From NCBI GenBank assembly GCA_049694275.1, contig JBAVQS010000148.1, positions 1 to 12,637 of the forward strand: a DNA stretch of 12,637 bases, written 5' to 3'. Source of the stretch: JBAVQS01 sp049694275. GTDB lineage: Bacteria > Chloroflexota > Anaerolineae > UBA4142 > SHND01. The notes under the pieces are model-generated. The model was not told the DNA's origin, made no database searches, and saw only the letters and a program-made list of their open reading frames with translations. The position numbers were made by a program, and so were the translations under genes. Of the stretch, positions 1 through 6,115 are shown in pieces (positions within the stretch are counted from its first letter, which is position 1; each line of letters begins with the position of its first letter).

Positions 1-12
1 GGGAGGTGCCCC

Positions 13-252
13 ATGGATATTGTCAATTTCGGCGCATGCTGCATGGACCTGCGCCAGGCTATGATCGGTGTGCCGCACTCGTTCTTTCACGTCGAGGGCG
101 AAATCCTCTACCTGACCGTCGGGAGCGCGCCCCGGGAGGATGGACAGACCGACTGGTTTGAAATCCCGGTCTTTCACTGTCCGTTCTGCGGCAAAAAGAT
201 ACAGGACCGCTATACAGTCGAGCGGTCGTTGGCGGGCAAACCGCCGTATTGA
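13..252 (+). CDS. Small CxxC (zinc-ribbon-like) protein, unknown function
   Basis: A 79-residue protein of unknown function. The ATG is preceded by a strong ribosome binding site (GGAGGT at 2-7, 5 nt spacing), which supports translation of this short frame. The C-terminal third holds a CPFCGKKIQ segment (C56, C59), a half zinc ribbon like those in many small bacterial proteins. A Cys-Cys pair at residues 9-10 could complete a four-cysteine metal site, but that is inference. There is no signal peptide or membrane segment, so it is probably cytoplasmic. The next gene has its own promoter, so the two are probably not one operon. No named family is recognised. Confidence is good that it is a gene and low for any function. 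Confidence 0.65.
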   Translation: MDIVNFGACCMDLRQAMIGVPHSFFHVEGEILYLTVGSAPREDGQTDWFEIPVFHCPFCGKKIQDRYTVERSLAGKPPY

Positions 253-280
253 CCCCCGTCCTTGTTTCTCGCCCCTGCCA

Positions 281-310
281 TTAGGACATTCGGCCCTTTT
301 TAGGTATAAT
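281..310 (+). promoter_or_regulatory. Sigma-70-type promoter for the tandem acyltransferase gene
   Basis: A perfect TATAAT lies at 305-310. The best -35 candidate is TTAGGA at 281-286 with 18 nt spacing, which is a weak match. A start near 317 would give a leader of about 85 nt before the chosen GTG at 402. The leader contains a short hairpin (ACCCT 324-328, AGGGT 333-337). Confidence 0.5.
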
Positions 311-401
311 CCCGCAACCAGATACCCTCTTGAGGGTTATGGAAATCGGGTCGGTTTGCGGGTTATTGTGTCAGGTTTCTCGTTTTCCAAAGGACAATCG
401 C

Positions 402-1757
402 GTGCAAGAACGTAAAAGAACGCTCCTTCAACGGCTGGCCGAAGCGATCCTGAATTTGTTTGGCTGGCGCATTGCCATAGAGCAGATGCCGCCGGAACGC
501 GCGGTGATCGTTGGCGCCCACCATACTTCGGCATGGGATGTACCCATAGCCCTCCTCCTCCTGGTCGCCACGGGCACGAGTTTTGCCCTGATCGTCAAGA
601 AAGAGATGTTCGTCGGACCGCTCGGCTGGATTCTGCGTTCCCTGAACTGCATCCCGATCGACCGCAGTAAGCGCAATAGCTTTGTTCAGCAGATGGTCGA
701 GGCGCTGCGCGGCCCCAGGCCCGTCCGCATTGCCCTCGGCCCAGAGGGGACGCGCAAAAAGACCCGTTACTGGAAGACCGGCTTTTACTATATGGCGCTC
801 GGCGCCAATGTGCCCATGTCGTTTGGCTATGCCGATTACCCGCGACGGATTGTGGGCTTTGGGCCCACCCTGACCCCCAGCGGCGATATCCAGGCCGATA
901 TGGAAATCATCCGGGCCTTTTACCGGAATATCGTCGCCCGGCACCCGGAATGCCAGAGCGACATGGAACTGGAGCTTGCTCCGGCGCCGGCGGCCGAACC
1001 ACGCCCCATCCCGGTAATCACCGCGCCACGCCCCGGCCGCCTGCGGGCGGCACGCGATTATACCGCCGGCGCGTTGACAGTATTGGCAAGACTCCCGGTC
1101 GCTGCCATCGCCTGGCCGATCAGGCGTCCCAGAACATTTTTTGCTGCTCCACGGCCTATGTCTCAACATCTCGCGCTCGCTATCGCCCGGCTCGTCGGAT
1201 GGAAGCTCAAGATGGAACAGGTTCCCCCGGAACACTGCGTGATTATCGGAGCGCCGCACACAACCGGCTGGGACCTGCTGCTCGCAGTCCTCTTGAGATA
1301 TGGCATCAACATCCCATTCCAATGGATGGCGAAGGATGAACTGTTTGTCGGCCCACTGGGATGGCTGCTCCGGTCGGTCGGCGGCATTCCCGTCAACCGC
1401 CGCCAGCGCAACAACCTGGTCGACCAAATGGTCGAAAGGCTCAAGCAGCCGGCGTCGCTACGCCTCGCCATCGCCCCTGAAGGGACACGTGTCAAGTCCC
1501 GATACTGGAAGAGCGGATTTTATTATATGGCGACCGGCGCCGGCGTCCCGATTGTTCTGGGCTACGCCGACTATGCCCGGCGCGAAGTGGGACTCGGCCC
1601 GCTCCTGCACCCCAGCGGAGACCTTGCGGCCGACATACATGTCATCGCTCGCTTTTACGCCGACAAGACCGGCAAATTTCCAGACCGACAGAGCACGATC
1701 GAGGTCGCACCTTTGACAATCGCCGACGAAGCGACTTCGGCGCAAAACCCGGACTAA
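402..1757 (+). CDS. Tandem two-domain PlsC-like acyltransferase
   Basis: A 451-residue protein made of two homologous lysophospholipid-acyltransferase-like domains, at about 14-185 and 260-432. Each keeps the catalytic HX4D motif (HTSAWD at 41-46; HTTGWD at 286-291) and the acceptor-binding EGTR motif (115-118; 360-363). Shared blocks include FVGPLGW and RYWK(T/S)GFYYM. By family knowledge such domains transfer an acyl group from acyl-ACP or acyl-CoA to a glycerolipid-type acceptor at the inner membrane face; the substrate here is unknown. A Pro/Ala/Arg-rich linker (about 190-255) joins them. Most relatives have one domain of about 200 residues, so this is a duplication and fusion. GTG 402 is chosen because AAAGGA (389-394) lies 7 nt upstream; in-frame TTG 330 and ATG 339 lack a comparable site. 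The start is the least certain part. Confidence 0.85.
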   Translation: MQERKRTLLQRLAEAILNLFGWRIAIEQMPPERAVIVGAHHTSAWDVPIALLLLVATGTSFALIVKKEMFVGPLGWILRSLNCIPIDRSKRNSFVQQMVEALRGPRPVRIALGPEGTRKKTRYWKTGFYYMALGANVPMSFGYADYPRRIVGFGPTLTPSGDIQADMEIIRAFYRNIVARHPECQSDMELELAPAPAAEPRPIPVITAPRPGRLRAARDYTAGALTVLARLPVAAIAWPIRRPRTFFAAPRPMSQHLALAIARLVGWKLKMEQVPPEHCVIIGAPHTTGWDLLLAVLLRYGINIPFQWMAKDELFVGPLGWLLRSVGGIPVNRRQRNNLVDQMVERLKQPASLRLAIAPEGTRVKSRYWKSGFYYMATGAGVPIVLGYADYARREVGLGPLLHPSGDLAADIHVIARFYADKTGKFPDRQSTIEVAPLTIADEATSAQNPD

Positions 1758-1776
1758 CATCACCTTGCAGTCCGGG
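1748..1776 (+). terminator. Hairpin over the acyltransferase stop codon, possible terminator
   Basis: CCCGGACT (1748-1755) and AGTCCGGG (1769-1776) form a perfect 8-bp stem with a 13-nt loop that covers the TAA stop. There is no following T-tract, so it may be a 3'-end stabilising hairpin rather than an intrinsic terminator. It directly abuts the palindromic repeat element. Confidence 0.35.
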
Positions 1777-1849
1777 CCGTACATCGAAAATTGTGTAATT
1801 TGCCCATGTAGGGGCGAACGGCCGTTCGCCCCTACAAAATTATACACAA
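1774..1849. repeat. Palindromic repeat family A, copy 1
   Basis: The core at 1807-1836 is a perfect 30-bp palindrome beginning TGTAGGGGCGAACGG. It is bracketed by outer inverted arms TTGTGTAATTT (1791-1801) and AAATTATACACAA (1837-1849), which match apart from a 2-bp indel. Homology with copy 2 extends left to 1774. The structure is REP- or MITE-like and could fold into a long cruciform or RNA hairpin. It lies in the acyltransferase-tyrS gap. The 1860-1900 stretch after it is AT-richer and shows no clear promoter. Confidence 0.85.
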
Positions 1850-1900
1850 ATCGGCATACGGTCCAGTCCGCATTCATCATTCGTCATTCCAAATTGAATT

Positions 1901-3100
1901 ATGCCTCTATCCATCGACCATATTCTCTCACGCGGCGTCGCCGAAGTCATTAGCGAGGCCGGCCTGCGCAAGCGCCTGGCGAGCGAAAAACCCCTGAAAC
2001 TCAAGATGGGGTTTGACCCTTCGCGCCCGCTCCTCACCATCGGCCATGCCGTCGGTATTCGAAAACTGCGCCAGTTCCAGGAGCTGGGGCACCGGATCGT
2101 CCTGATCGTCGGCGATTGGACGGCGCAGATCGGCGACCCCTCCGGCAAGGACGAATCACGCCCGATGCTCACCGTCGAACAGGTCCAGGAGAACGCCCGG
2201 ACTTATATGGACCAGTTTTTCATGCTGATCGACCGCGACAAGACCGAGGTGCGTTACCAGAGCGAGTGGTTTGGCAAATTTGCGCTCGAGGACGTATTCC
2301 GCCTGACGCGGCAATTTACACTGGCCGAAATGCTGGAACATGAGACCTTTGAAAAGCGATTCAAAGCGGGGCTACCGCTGACGCTCACCGAGCTCCTGTA
2401 TCCCCTGCTGCAAGCCTACGATTCGGTCGCCATCAACGCCGACGTCGAGTTTGGAGGGATGGACCAAAAGTTCAACATCCTCCAGGGACGCAAACTGCAA
2501 GAGCGGTTCGGGCAGACCCCGCAAGAGGTCTTTCTGGTTCCCCTGCTCCCCGGCACGGACGGCAACATGAAAATGGGCAAGTCGCTCGGGAACACCATCG
2601 ACATGCTGGCCGAGCCGCAAGACCAGTTTGGCAAAGTTATGTCGCTCAGCGATTCCGTCCTGCTCACCTATTTTAGACTTGTGACCGACGTCCCGGAGCA
2701 GGAGATTCAAGAGATGGCGCAGGCGATGGAATCCAACTCGGTCAACCCGCGCGATCTCAAGCTCCAACTTGCGCGCGACGTGGTCACCCAGTTTCACAAC
2801 GCCGATGCGGCGCGCGCGGCCGAAGCGGAATTCCTCCGCGTCTTTTCACGACGCGAGCTCCCGACCGAGATGGAGACGTTCGACATGGCGGGGCCCATGC
2901 CGCTGATCGATCTGCTGGTCGCGGTCAAGTTTGCGCCGAGCAAGAGCGAAGCGCGCCGGCTCGTCTCCCAGGGCGGCGTGCGGCTGGACGAGGAAAAGCT
3001 GGACCAGATGGACGCAGTCATCTCGCCGCGCCAGGGAGTGTTGAGCGTCGGGCGCCGCAAGTTTATCCGGCTGGCGGGCCGTATATCGAAAATTGTGTAA
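1901..3100 (+). CDS. tyrS: Tyrosyl-tRNA synthetase
   Basis: A 399-residue cytoplasmic class I synthetase that activates tyrosine with ATP and charges tRNA-Tyr. The Rossmann domain carries the signature region as TIGH at 46-49, where HIGH or HLGH is usual. The tyrosine-binding segment is YDSVAINADVEFGGMDQ (173-189) and the KMSKS loop is KMGKSLGN (224-231). A C-terminal S4 RNA-binding domain spans about 336-393. Length and order match the bacterial TyrRS group with a Thermus-like N-terminus (LGHAV, RKLRQFQELGH). ATG 1901 has no obvious Shine-Dalgarno site, but it gives the normal N-terminal length. The last seven residues and the stop lie within a palindromic repeat copy. The gene appears to stand alone, convergent with the acyl-CoA dehydrogenase. 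Confidence 0.97.
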   Translation: MPLSIDHILSRGVAEVISEAGLRKRLASEKPLKLKMGFDPSRPLLTIGHAVGIRKLRQFQELGHRIVLIVGDWTAQIGDPSGKDESRPMLTVEQVQENARTYMDQFFMLIDRDKTEVRYQSEWFGKFALEDVFRLTRQFTLAEMLEHETFEKRFKAGLPLTLTELLYPLLQAYDSVAINADVEFGGMDQKFNILQGRKLQERFGQTPQEVFLVPLLPGTDGNMKMGKSLGNTIDMLAEPQDQFGKVMSLSDSVLLTYFRLVTDVPEQEIQEMAQAMESNSVNPRDLKLQLARDVVTQFHNADAARAAEAEFLRVFSRRELPTEMETFDMAGPMPLIDLLVAVKFAPSKSEARRLVSQGGVRLDEEKLDQMDAVISPRQGVLSVGRRKFIRLAGRISKIV

Positions 3101-3152
3101 TTTGCCCTTGTAGGGGCGAGCCGGCGGTTCGCCCCTACAAAATTACACACAA
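3076..3152. repeat. Palindromic repeat family A, copy 2
   Basis: Inner arms TTGTAGGGGCGA (3108-3119) and TCGCCCCTACAA (3129-3140) form a 12-bp stem around a diverged centre. Outer arms are TTGTGTAATTT (3093-3103) and AATTACACACAA (3141-3152). The left part (3076-3092) matches 1774-1790 of copy 1 with one difference. This copy overlaps the tyrS 3' end: the stop at 3098-3100 is inside the left outer arm. Confidence 0.85.
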
Positions 3153-3174
3153 GGGATAAATTTCTTTATCCCTT
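3151..3174. terminator. Perfect inverted repeat between convergent genes
   Basis: AAGGGATAAA (3151-3160) and TTTATCCCTT (3165-3174) form a perfect 10-bp stem with a 4-nt loop. It sits where tyrS (plus) and the acyl-CoA dehydrogenase (minus) converge and includes the dehydrogenase stop codon. There is no clean T-tract on either side, so a bidirectional terminator role is inferred from position. Confidence 0.45.
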
Positions 3175-4317
3175 GAGGAGACTCCGCGCGATAATCAGCC
3201 GCTGGACCTGGTTTGTCCCCTCGTAAATCTGGAGGAGCTTGGCATCGCGCATCAGTTTCTCCACGCCAAACTCTTCGAAATACCCATAGCCGCCGTGAAT
3301 CTGGACGGCGTCGAGGGCGCACTTCATGGCGGCATCGGAGCCGAGGCACTTGGCAATGGCCGAGGCGCTGCCATCCGTGTGCGTCGCGGCGTGATGGTCC
3401 GCAAGCCACGCGGCGTACCAGACGGCCATGCGCGCCGTCTCGACCTGCATCGCCATATCGGCGAGCATGAACTGGATCGCCTGGAAATGGCCGATGGGCT
3501 GGCCGAACTGCTGGCGCTCGAGCGCAAATTTGGTGGAGGCTTCGAGCGCGGCCCGCGCCACGCCGACCCCGCCCGCGCCGACCGTGACGCGTGTGCGGTC
3601 GAACGTCAGCATGGCGATCTTGAACCCATCCCCTTCACGCCCCACGCGCTGCGAGGCGGGAACCCGCACCTCTTCAAACACGACCTCGGCGGTATCCGAC
3701 GCGCGGTGCCCCAGCTTGCCCGTCATGTGATGGGAAGTAATGCCTGGCGTCACGCGCGGCACGATAAAACAGGAGAGCCCGCGGTGTTTTTGCTCGGGAT
3801 CAGTCGAGGCAAAGACGGTATAAACGGAAGCCTCGTTGCCATTCGAGATAAAATGCTTGGTCCCGCTGATCACATAATCGTCGCCGTCCTTGACGGCGCG
3901 CGTGCGAAGCGCGGCGACATCGCTCCCTGCGCCCGGCTCGGTCAGGCAAAAGGCAAAGACGCCTTGCGCCTCGATGACCGGCTGGACGAATTTGTTTCGC
4001 TGTTCGTCGGTCGCGGCGATTTCGAGCGGCGTCAGCGCCAGCTCGCTGGCGGCCATACAGGTGGTGATGCCGGCGCACCCCCAACTGGTCTCTTCCTGGA
4101 CAAGGGCCGCTTCAAACCAACCGAGCCCTCCCCCACCATGCTGCTCCGGAAAGGTGACGTGCATCAAACCTAACTCGTATGCCTTTTTAATGACCGGCCA
4201 GGGATACTCGCAGGTCTGGTCATAATGGCGCGCCACGGGGGCGATTTCGTTCGCCGCAAACTCGTGCGCCAGCCCGCGCAGCGCTTTTTGTTCATCGGAG
4301 AGATCAAAGCTGACCAT
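3166..4317 (-). CDS. Acyl-CoA dehydrogenase (short/medium-chain type)
   Basis: A 383-residue FAD flavoenzyme that oxidises an acyl-CoA to the trans-2-enoyl-CoA, passing electrons to electron-transfer flavoprotein; it would act in the cytoplasm in fatty-acid or branched-chain amino-acid breakdown. Visible features are the family signature CLTEPGAGSD (124-133), the FAD/adenine-binding RQQFGQPI segment (268-275), the IHGGYGY motif (340-346), and the catalytic-base motif YEGTNQ with Glu at 366, the MCAD/SCAD position. Length is typical. ATG 4317 is chosen because TGAGGA lies 5 nt upstream; an in-frame GTG at 4329 would add four residues. No partner genes (ETF, hydratase, thiolase) are next to it, so the chain-length substrate cannot be told. 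Confidence 0.95.
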   Translation of the reverse strand: MVSFDLSDEQKALRGLAHEFAANEIAPVARHYDQTCEYPWPVIKKAYELGLMHVTFPEQHGGGGLGWFEAALVQEETSWGCAGITTCMAASELALTPLEIAATDEQRNKFVQPVIEAQGVFAFCLTEPGAGSDVAALRTRAVKDGDDYVISGTKHFISNGNEASVYTVFASTDPEQKHRGLSCFIVPRVTPGITSHHMTGKLGHRASDTAEVVFEEVRVPASQRVGREGDGFKIAMLTFDRTRVTVGAGGVGVARAALEASTKFALERQQFGQPIGHFQAIQFMLADMAMQVETARMAVWYAAWLADHHAATHTDGSASAIAKCLGSDAAMKCALDAVQIHGGYGYFEEFGVEKLMRDAKLLQIYEGTNQVQRLIIARSLLKG

Positions 4318-4400
4318 CGCATTCCTCACTTGTCTAAGTTGGACATTCTCGCTCTGCTGCCATTTCGAGCCGTTGTAACCGTTCAGCCCAATCCCAAAAC

Positions 4401-4439
4401 GAGATTTCTCACTCGCAGAGGGCGCGGGTTCGAAATGAC
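4401..4439. repeat. Dispersed repeat family B, copy 1
   Basis: A 39-bp sequence starting GAGATTTCTCACTCGC and ending GCGGGTTCGAAATGAC. It matches 8918-8956 at 34 of 39 positions. It lies in the divergent gap (4318-4621) between the acyl-CoA dehydrogenase and the kinase operon. A further degenerate piece in inverted orientation, CATTTCGAG, is at 4370-4378. The rest of this gap before the 4549 promoter shows nothing else recognisable. Confidence 0.75.
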
Positions 4440-4548
4440 GAGCGCAAGTCCTGCTGAGAATAGAACACCGGGAGCGAACCCCATCACGCTGCGACGATTA
4501 TACGCCTGCCTTTTGTTTTTGCAATTTCACGCTAGGATTGAATTCCCC

Positions 4549-4578
4549 TTGCCAGTCCCCCGCATTAGATGCTATACT
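4549..4578 (+). promoter_or_regulatory. Sigma-70-type promoter of the signalling operon
   Basis: TTGCCA (4549-4554) and TATACT (4573-4578), 18 nt apart, form a good vegetative promoter. Transcription would start near 4585, about 37 nt before the first kinase ATG. Confidence 0.7.
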
Positions 4579-4621
4579 CGTTTGGCTGTACCGGCATCGA
4601 GTCCCCAGAAGGTTGTGCATT

Positions 4622-5398
4622 ATGTTGTCAGAAAAAGAATCTCTCTCCACTCCCACCTTTTTTCAGCTCCAGGAAGAAGAACGCTACCGGATGGCGCGCG
4701 TTCTGATGAACGGCCCCGGCCAGATTCTGGCGAATACGACCATGGAACTGGAACATGCGCTGGCCCTGCTGGATACGAATCCGGATGCCGCCCGGGCCGG
4801 TCTCGCCGCGCTGCGGGATGAAGTCCGGGAGGGGCTGAATCAGCTCAAAGCTTATGTGGCCGAGCTCCAGCCCCCGCTATTGGAAGAGATGGGGCTGGGA
4901 CCCAGTCTGAACCAGTATGTGGCCGCCTATGGCGCGCGGAACGGAATCGCGGTAGAATGTATAGGCTGTGATGCGCTGCACGAGCGTCTGCCCAGCACGA
5001 TTGAAACCGCCCTCTTTCGAATTGTGCAAGAGGCGCTGGCAAATGTCCTGCAACATTCGGGAGCGACGCGCGTGCGGGTGCAGATCGAGCAGCTCGCCAA
5101 ACAACTGCAAGTGCAGGTCGAGGATAATGGACGCGGGTTTCAAAACGCCCCCGGAGGGGCGCGGCGGCGGCAGTTGGGCCTGGTTGCGATGCAAGACCGG
5201 GCGCAGTTGATCGGCGGACATTTGCAGATCTTTTCCGAAGCCGGCAAGGGGCTGCGCGTCGTCGTCACCGTACCCTACCACGGTCAGTCCAACCTTGCGG
5301 CAGGGGGACCTCATGAAGACAGACGGGAAAACCAAAACGGGCAAAACGCCGGCGCGCGCAAAAAAGCAAACGCGCTCTCGACCGAAACCGGCAAATAA
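4622..5398 (+). CDS. Histidine-kinase-like protein lacking the phospho-acceptor His
   Basis: A 258-residue soluble protein of the HisKA_3/DegS type, with no sensor domain or membrane helix. The dimerisation helix at about 20-90 reads ARVLMNGPGQILAN (25-38), where relatives, including the third gene of this operon, have H-D: Met29 and Asn30 replace them. The HATPase domain looks intact: N-box around RIVQEALANVLQHSGA (133-148), G1 box VEDNGRGF (166-173), and a G2-like stretch ending in VVVTVP (213-218). It may therefore bind ATP but cannot autophosphorylate at the usual site. ATG 4622 has AGAAGG 9 nt upstream; an in-frame ATG at 4538 precedes the promoter and is rejected. The last 86 nt overlap the response regulator gene. 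A role as regulatory pseudokinase or heterodimer partner is inference. Confidence 0.88.
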   Translation: MLSEKESLSTPTFFQLQEEERYRMARVLMNGPGQILANTTMELEHALALLDTNPDAARAGLAALRDEVREGLNQLKAYVAELQPPLLEEMGLGPSLNQYVAAYGARNGIAVECIGCDALHERLPSTIETALFRIVQEALANVLQHSGATRVRVQIEQLAKQLQVQVEDNGRGFQNAPGGARRRQLGLVAMQDRAQLIGGHLQIFSEAGKGLRVVVTVPYHGQSNLAAGGPHEDRRENQNGQNAGARKKANALSTETGK

Positions 5399-6113
5399 GA
5401 CAGCTATGGCAACTTTACCAGACAAACCCGCGGTTCGCACCATGATCGTGGACGATCACCCCCTCTTTCGCGCAGGGCTGCGGCGCGTGCTCGAATTCGA
5501 GCCGGATATCCATATCGTCGGCGAGGCGGCGGACGGGCCCGCGGCGCTTGTGATGGCGCGCGAGCTCCAGCCCCAAGTCATCCTGATGGATGTCAACCTG
5601 CCTGAAATGAACGGGCTCCAGGCGACGCGCGAACTGACGGCCGAGCGCGATGACCTGGCGGTGATCATCCTCACCGCGTATCACGACGACGAGCAGATGC
5701 TGCACGCCGTGCGCGCGGGGGCGTATGGCTATTTCCCCAAAGAGGTCGATCCCACCGAGCTCGTCAAGGCCATCCACGAGGTTTCGCAGGGCAACTATGT
5801 CGTAAACGACGAAGTGCTCGCCAAACCGCAGGTCGCCAGTTGGCTGTTGACCCAGTTCGAGTCGATGCCAGCCGGCGGCGACGAAGGCCCGGAAGAGACC
5901 TTCCGCTCGCTCAGCACGCGCGAGATGGAGATCCTTAAACACATTACCAAGGGGCTGTCGAACAAAGAGATCGCCAAAGCGCTGGGCATCAGCCGCCAGA
6001 CTGTCAAGAATCACATGACCTCGATCCTGCGCAAGCTGGCGGTGAACGATCGCACGCAGGCGGCCGTTTATGCGCTCCGGCGCGGCTGGATTCGCTTACA
6101 GGATACCAAATAA
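5313..6113 (+). CDS. NarL/DegU-type response regulator
   Basis: A 266-residue DNA-binding response regulator. The receiver domain (about 42-160) has the acidic pair D47-D48, phospho-acceptor D93 (ILMDVNLPEMNG), switch T121 and K143, all in canonical places. A LuxR/NarL-type HTH follows at about 199-262 (LSTREMEIL, GLSNKEIAKALGISRQTVKNH). It would activate or repress promoters when phosphorylated, most likely by the downstream kinase. ATG 5313 is chosen because of AGGGGGA at 5302-5308; it adds a basic 31-residue tail (11 Lys/Arg in the first 30) before the receiver and overlaps the upstream gene by 86 nt. The alternative ATG 5406, 7 nt after the upstream stop, gives a conventional 235-residue protein but lacks a clear ribosome binding site. 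Confidence 0.95.
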   Translation: MKTDGKTKTGKTPARAKKQTRSRPKPANKTAMATLPDKPAVRTMIVDDHPLFRAGLRRVLEFEPDIHIVGEAADGPAALVMARELQPQVILMDVNLPEMNGLQATRELTAERDDLAVIILTAYHDDEQMLHAVRAGAYGYFPKEVDPTELVKAIHEVSQGNYVVNDEVLAKPQVASWLLTQFESMPAGGDEGPEETFRSLSTREMEILKHITKGLSNKEIAKALGISRQTVKNHMTSILRKLAVNDRTQAAVYALRRGWIRLQDTK

Positions 6114-6115
6114 TT

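Noticed and set aside
330..401. TTG 330 or ATG 339 as start of the acyltransferase
   Set aside because: No ribosome binding site precedes them and the added residues match nothing in the family; GTG 402 has AAAGGA at good spacing.
363..1427. 354-residue open frame on the minus strand
   Set aside because: It is antisense to the acyltransferase gene, shows no family motif, and results from high-GC codon bias.
1774..3152. CRISPR array suggested by repeated palindromes
   Set aside because: Only two copies are near each other, more than 1 kb apart with tyrS between them; there are no regular spacers and no cas genes.
1774..3174. Composite transposon carrying tyrS between two repeat copies
   Set aside because: The copies are short, in direct orientation, without transposase, and tyrS is a housekeeping gene with composition like its neighbours.
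3295..4173. 292-residue open frame on the plus strand
   Set aside because: It is antisense to the well-supported acyl-CoA dehydrogenase; low-complexity translation with no domain.
4538..4621. Upstream ATG extension of the first kinase-like protein
   Set aside because: It would start before the -35 element of the promoter at 4549-4578, so it could not be translated from that transcript.
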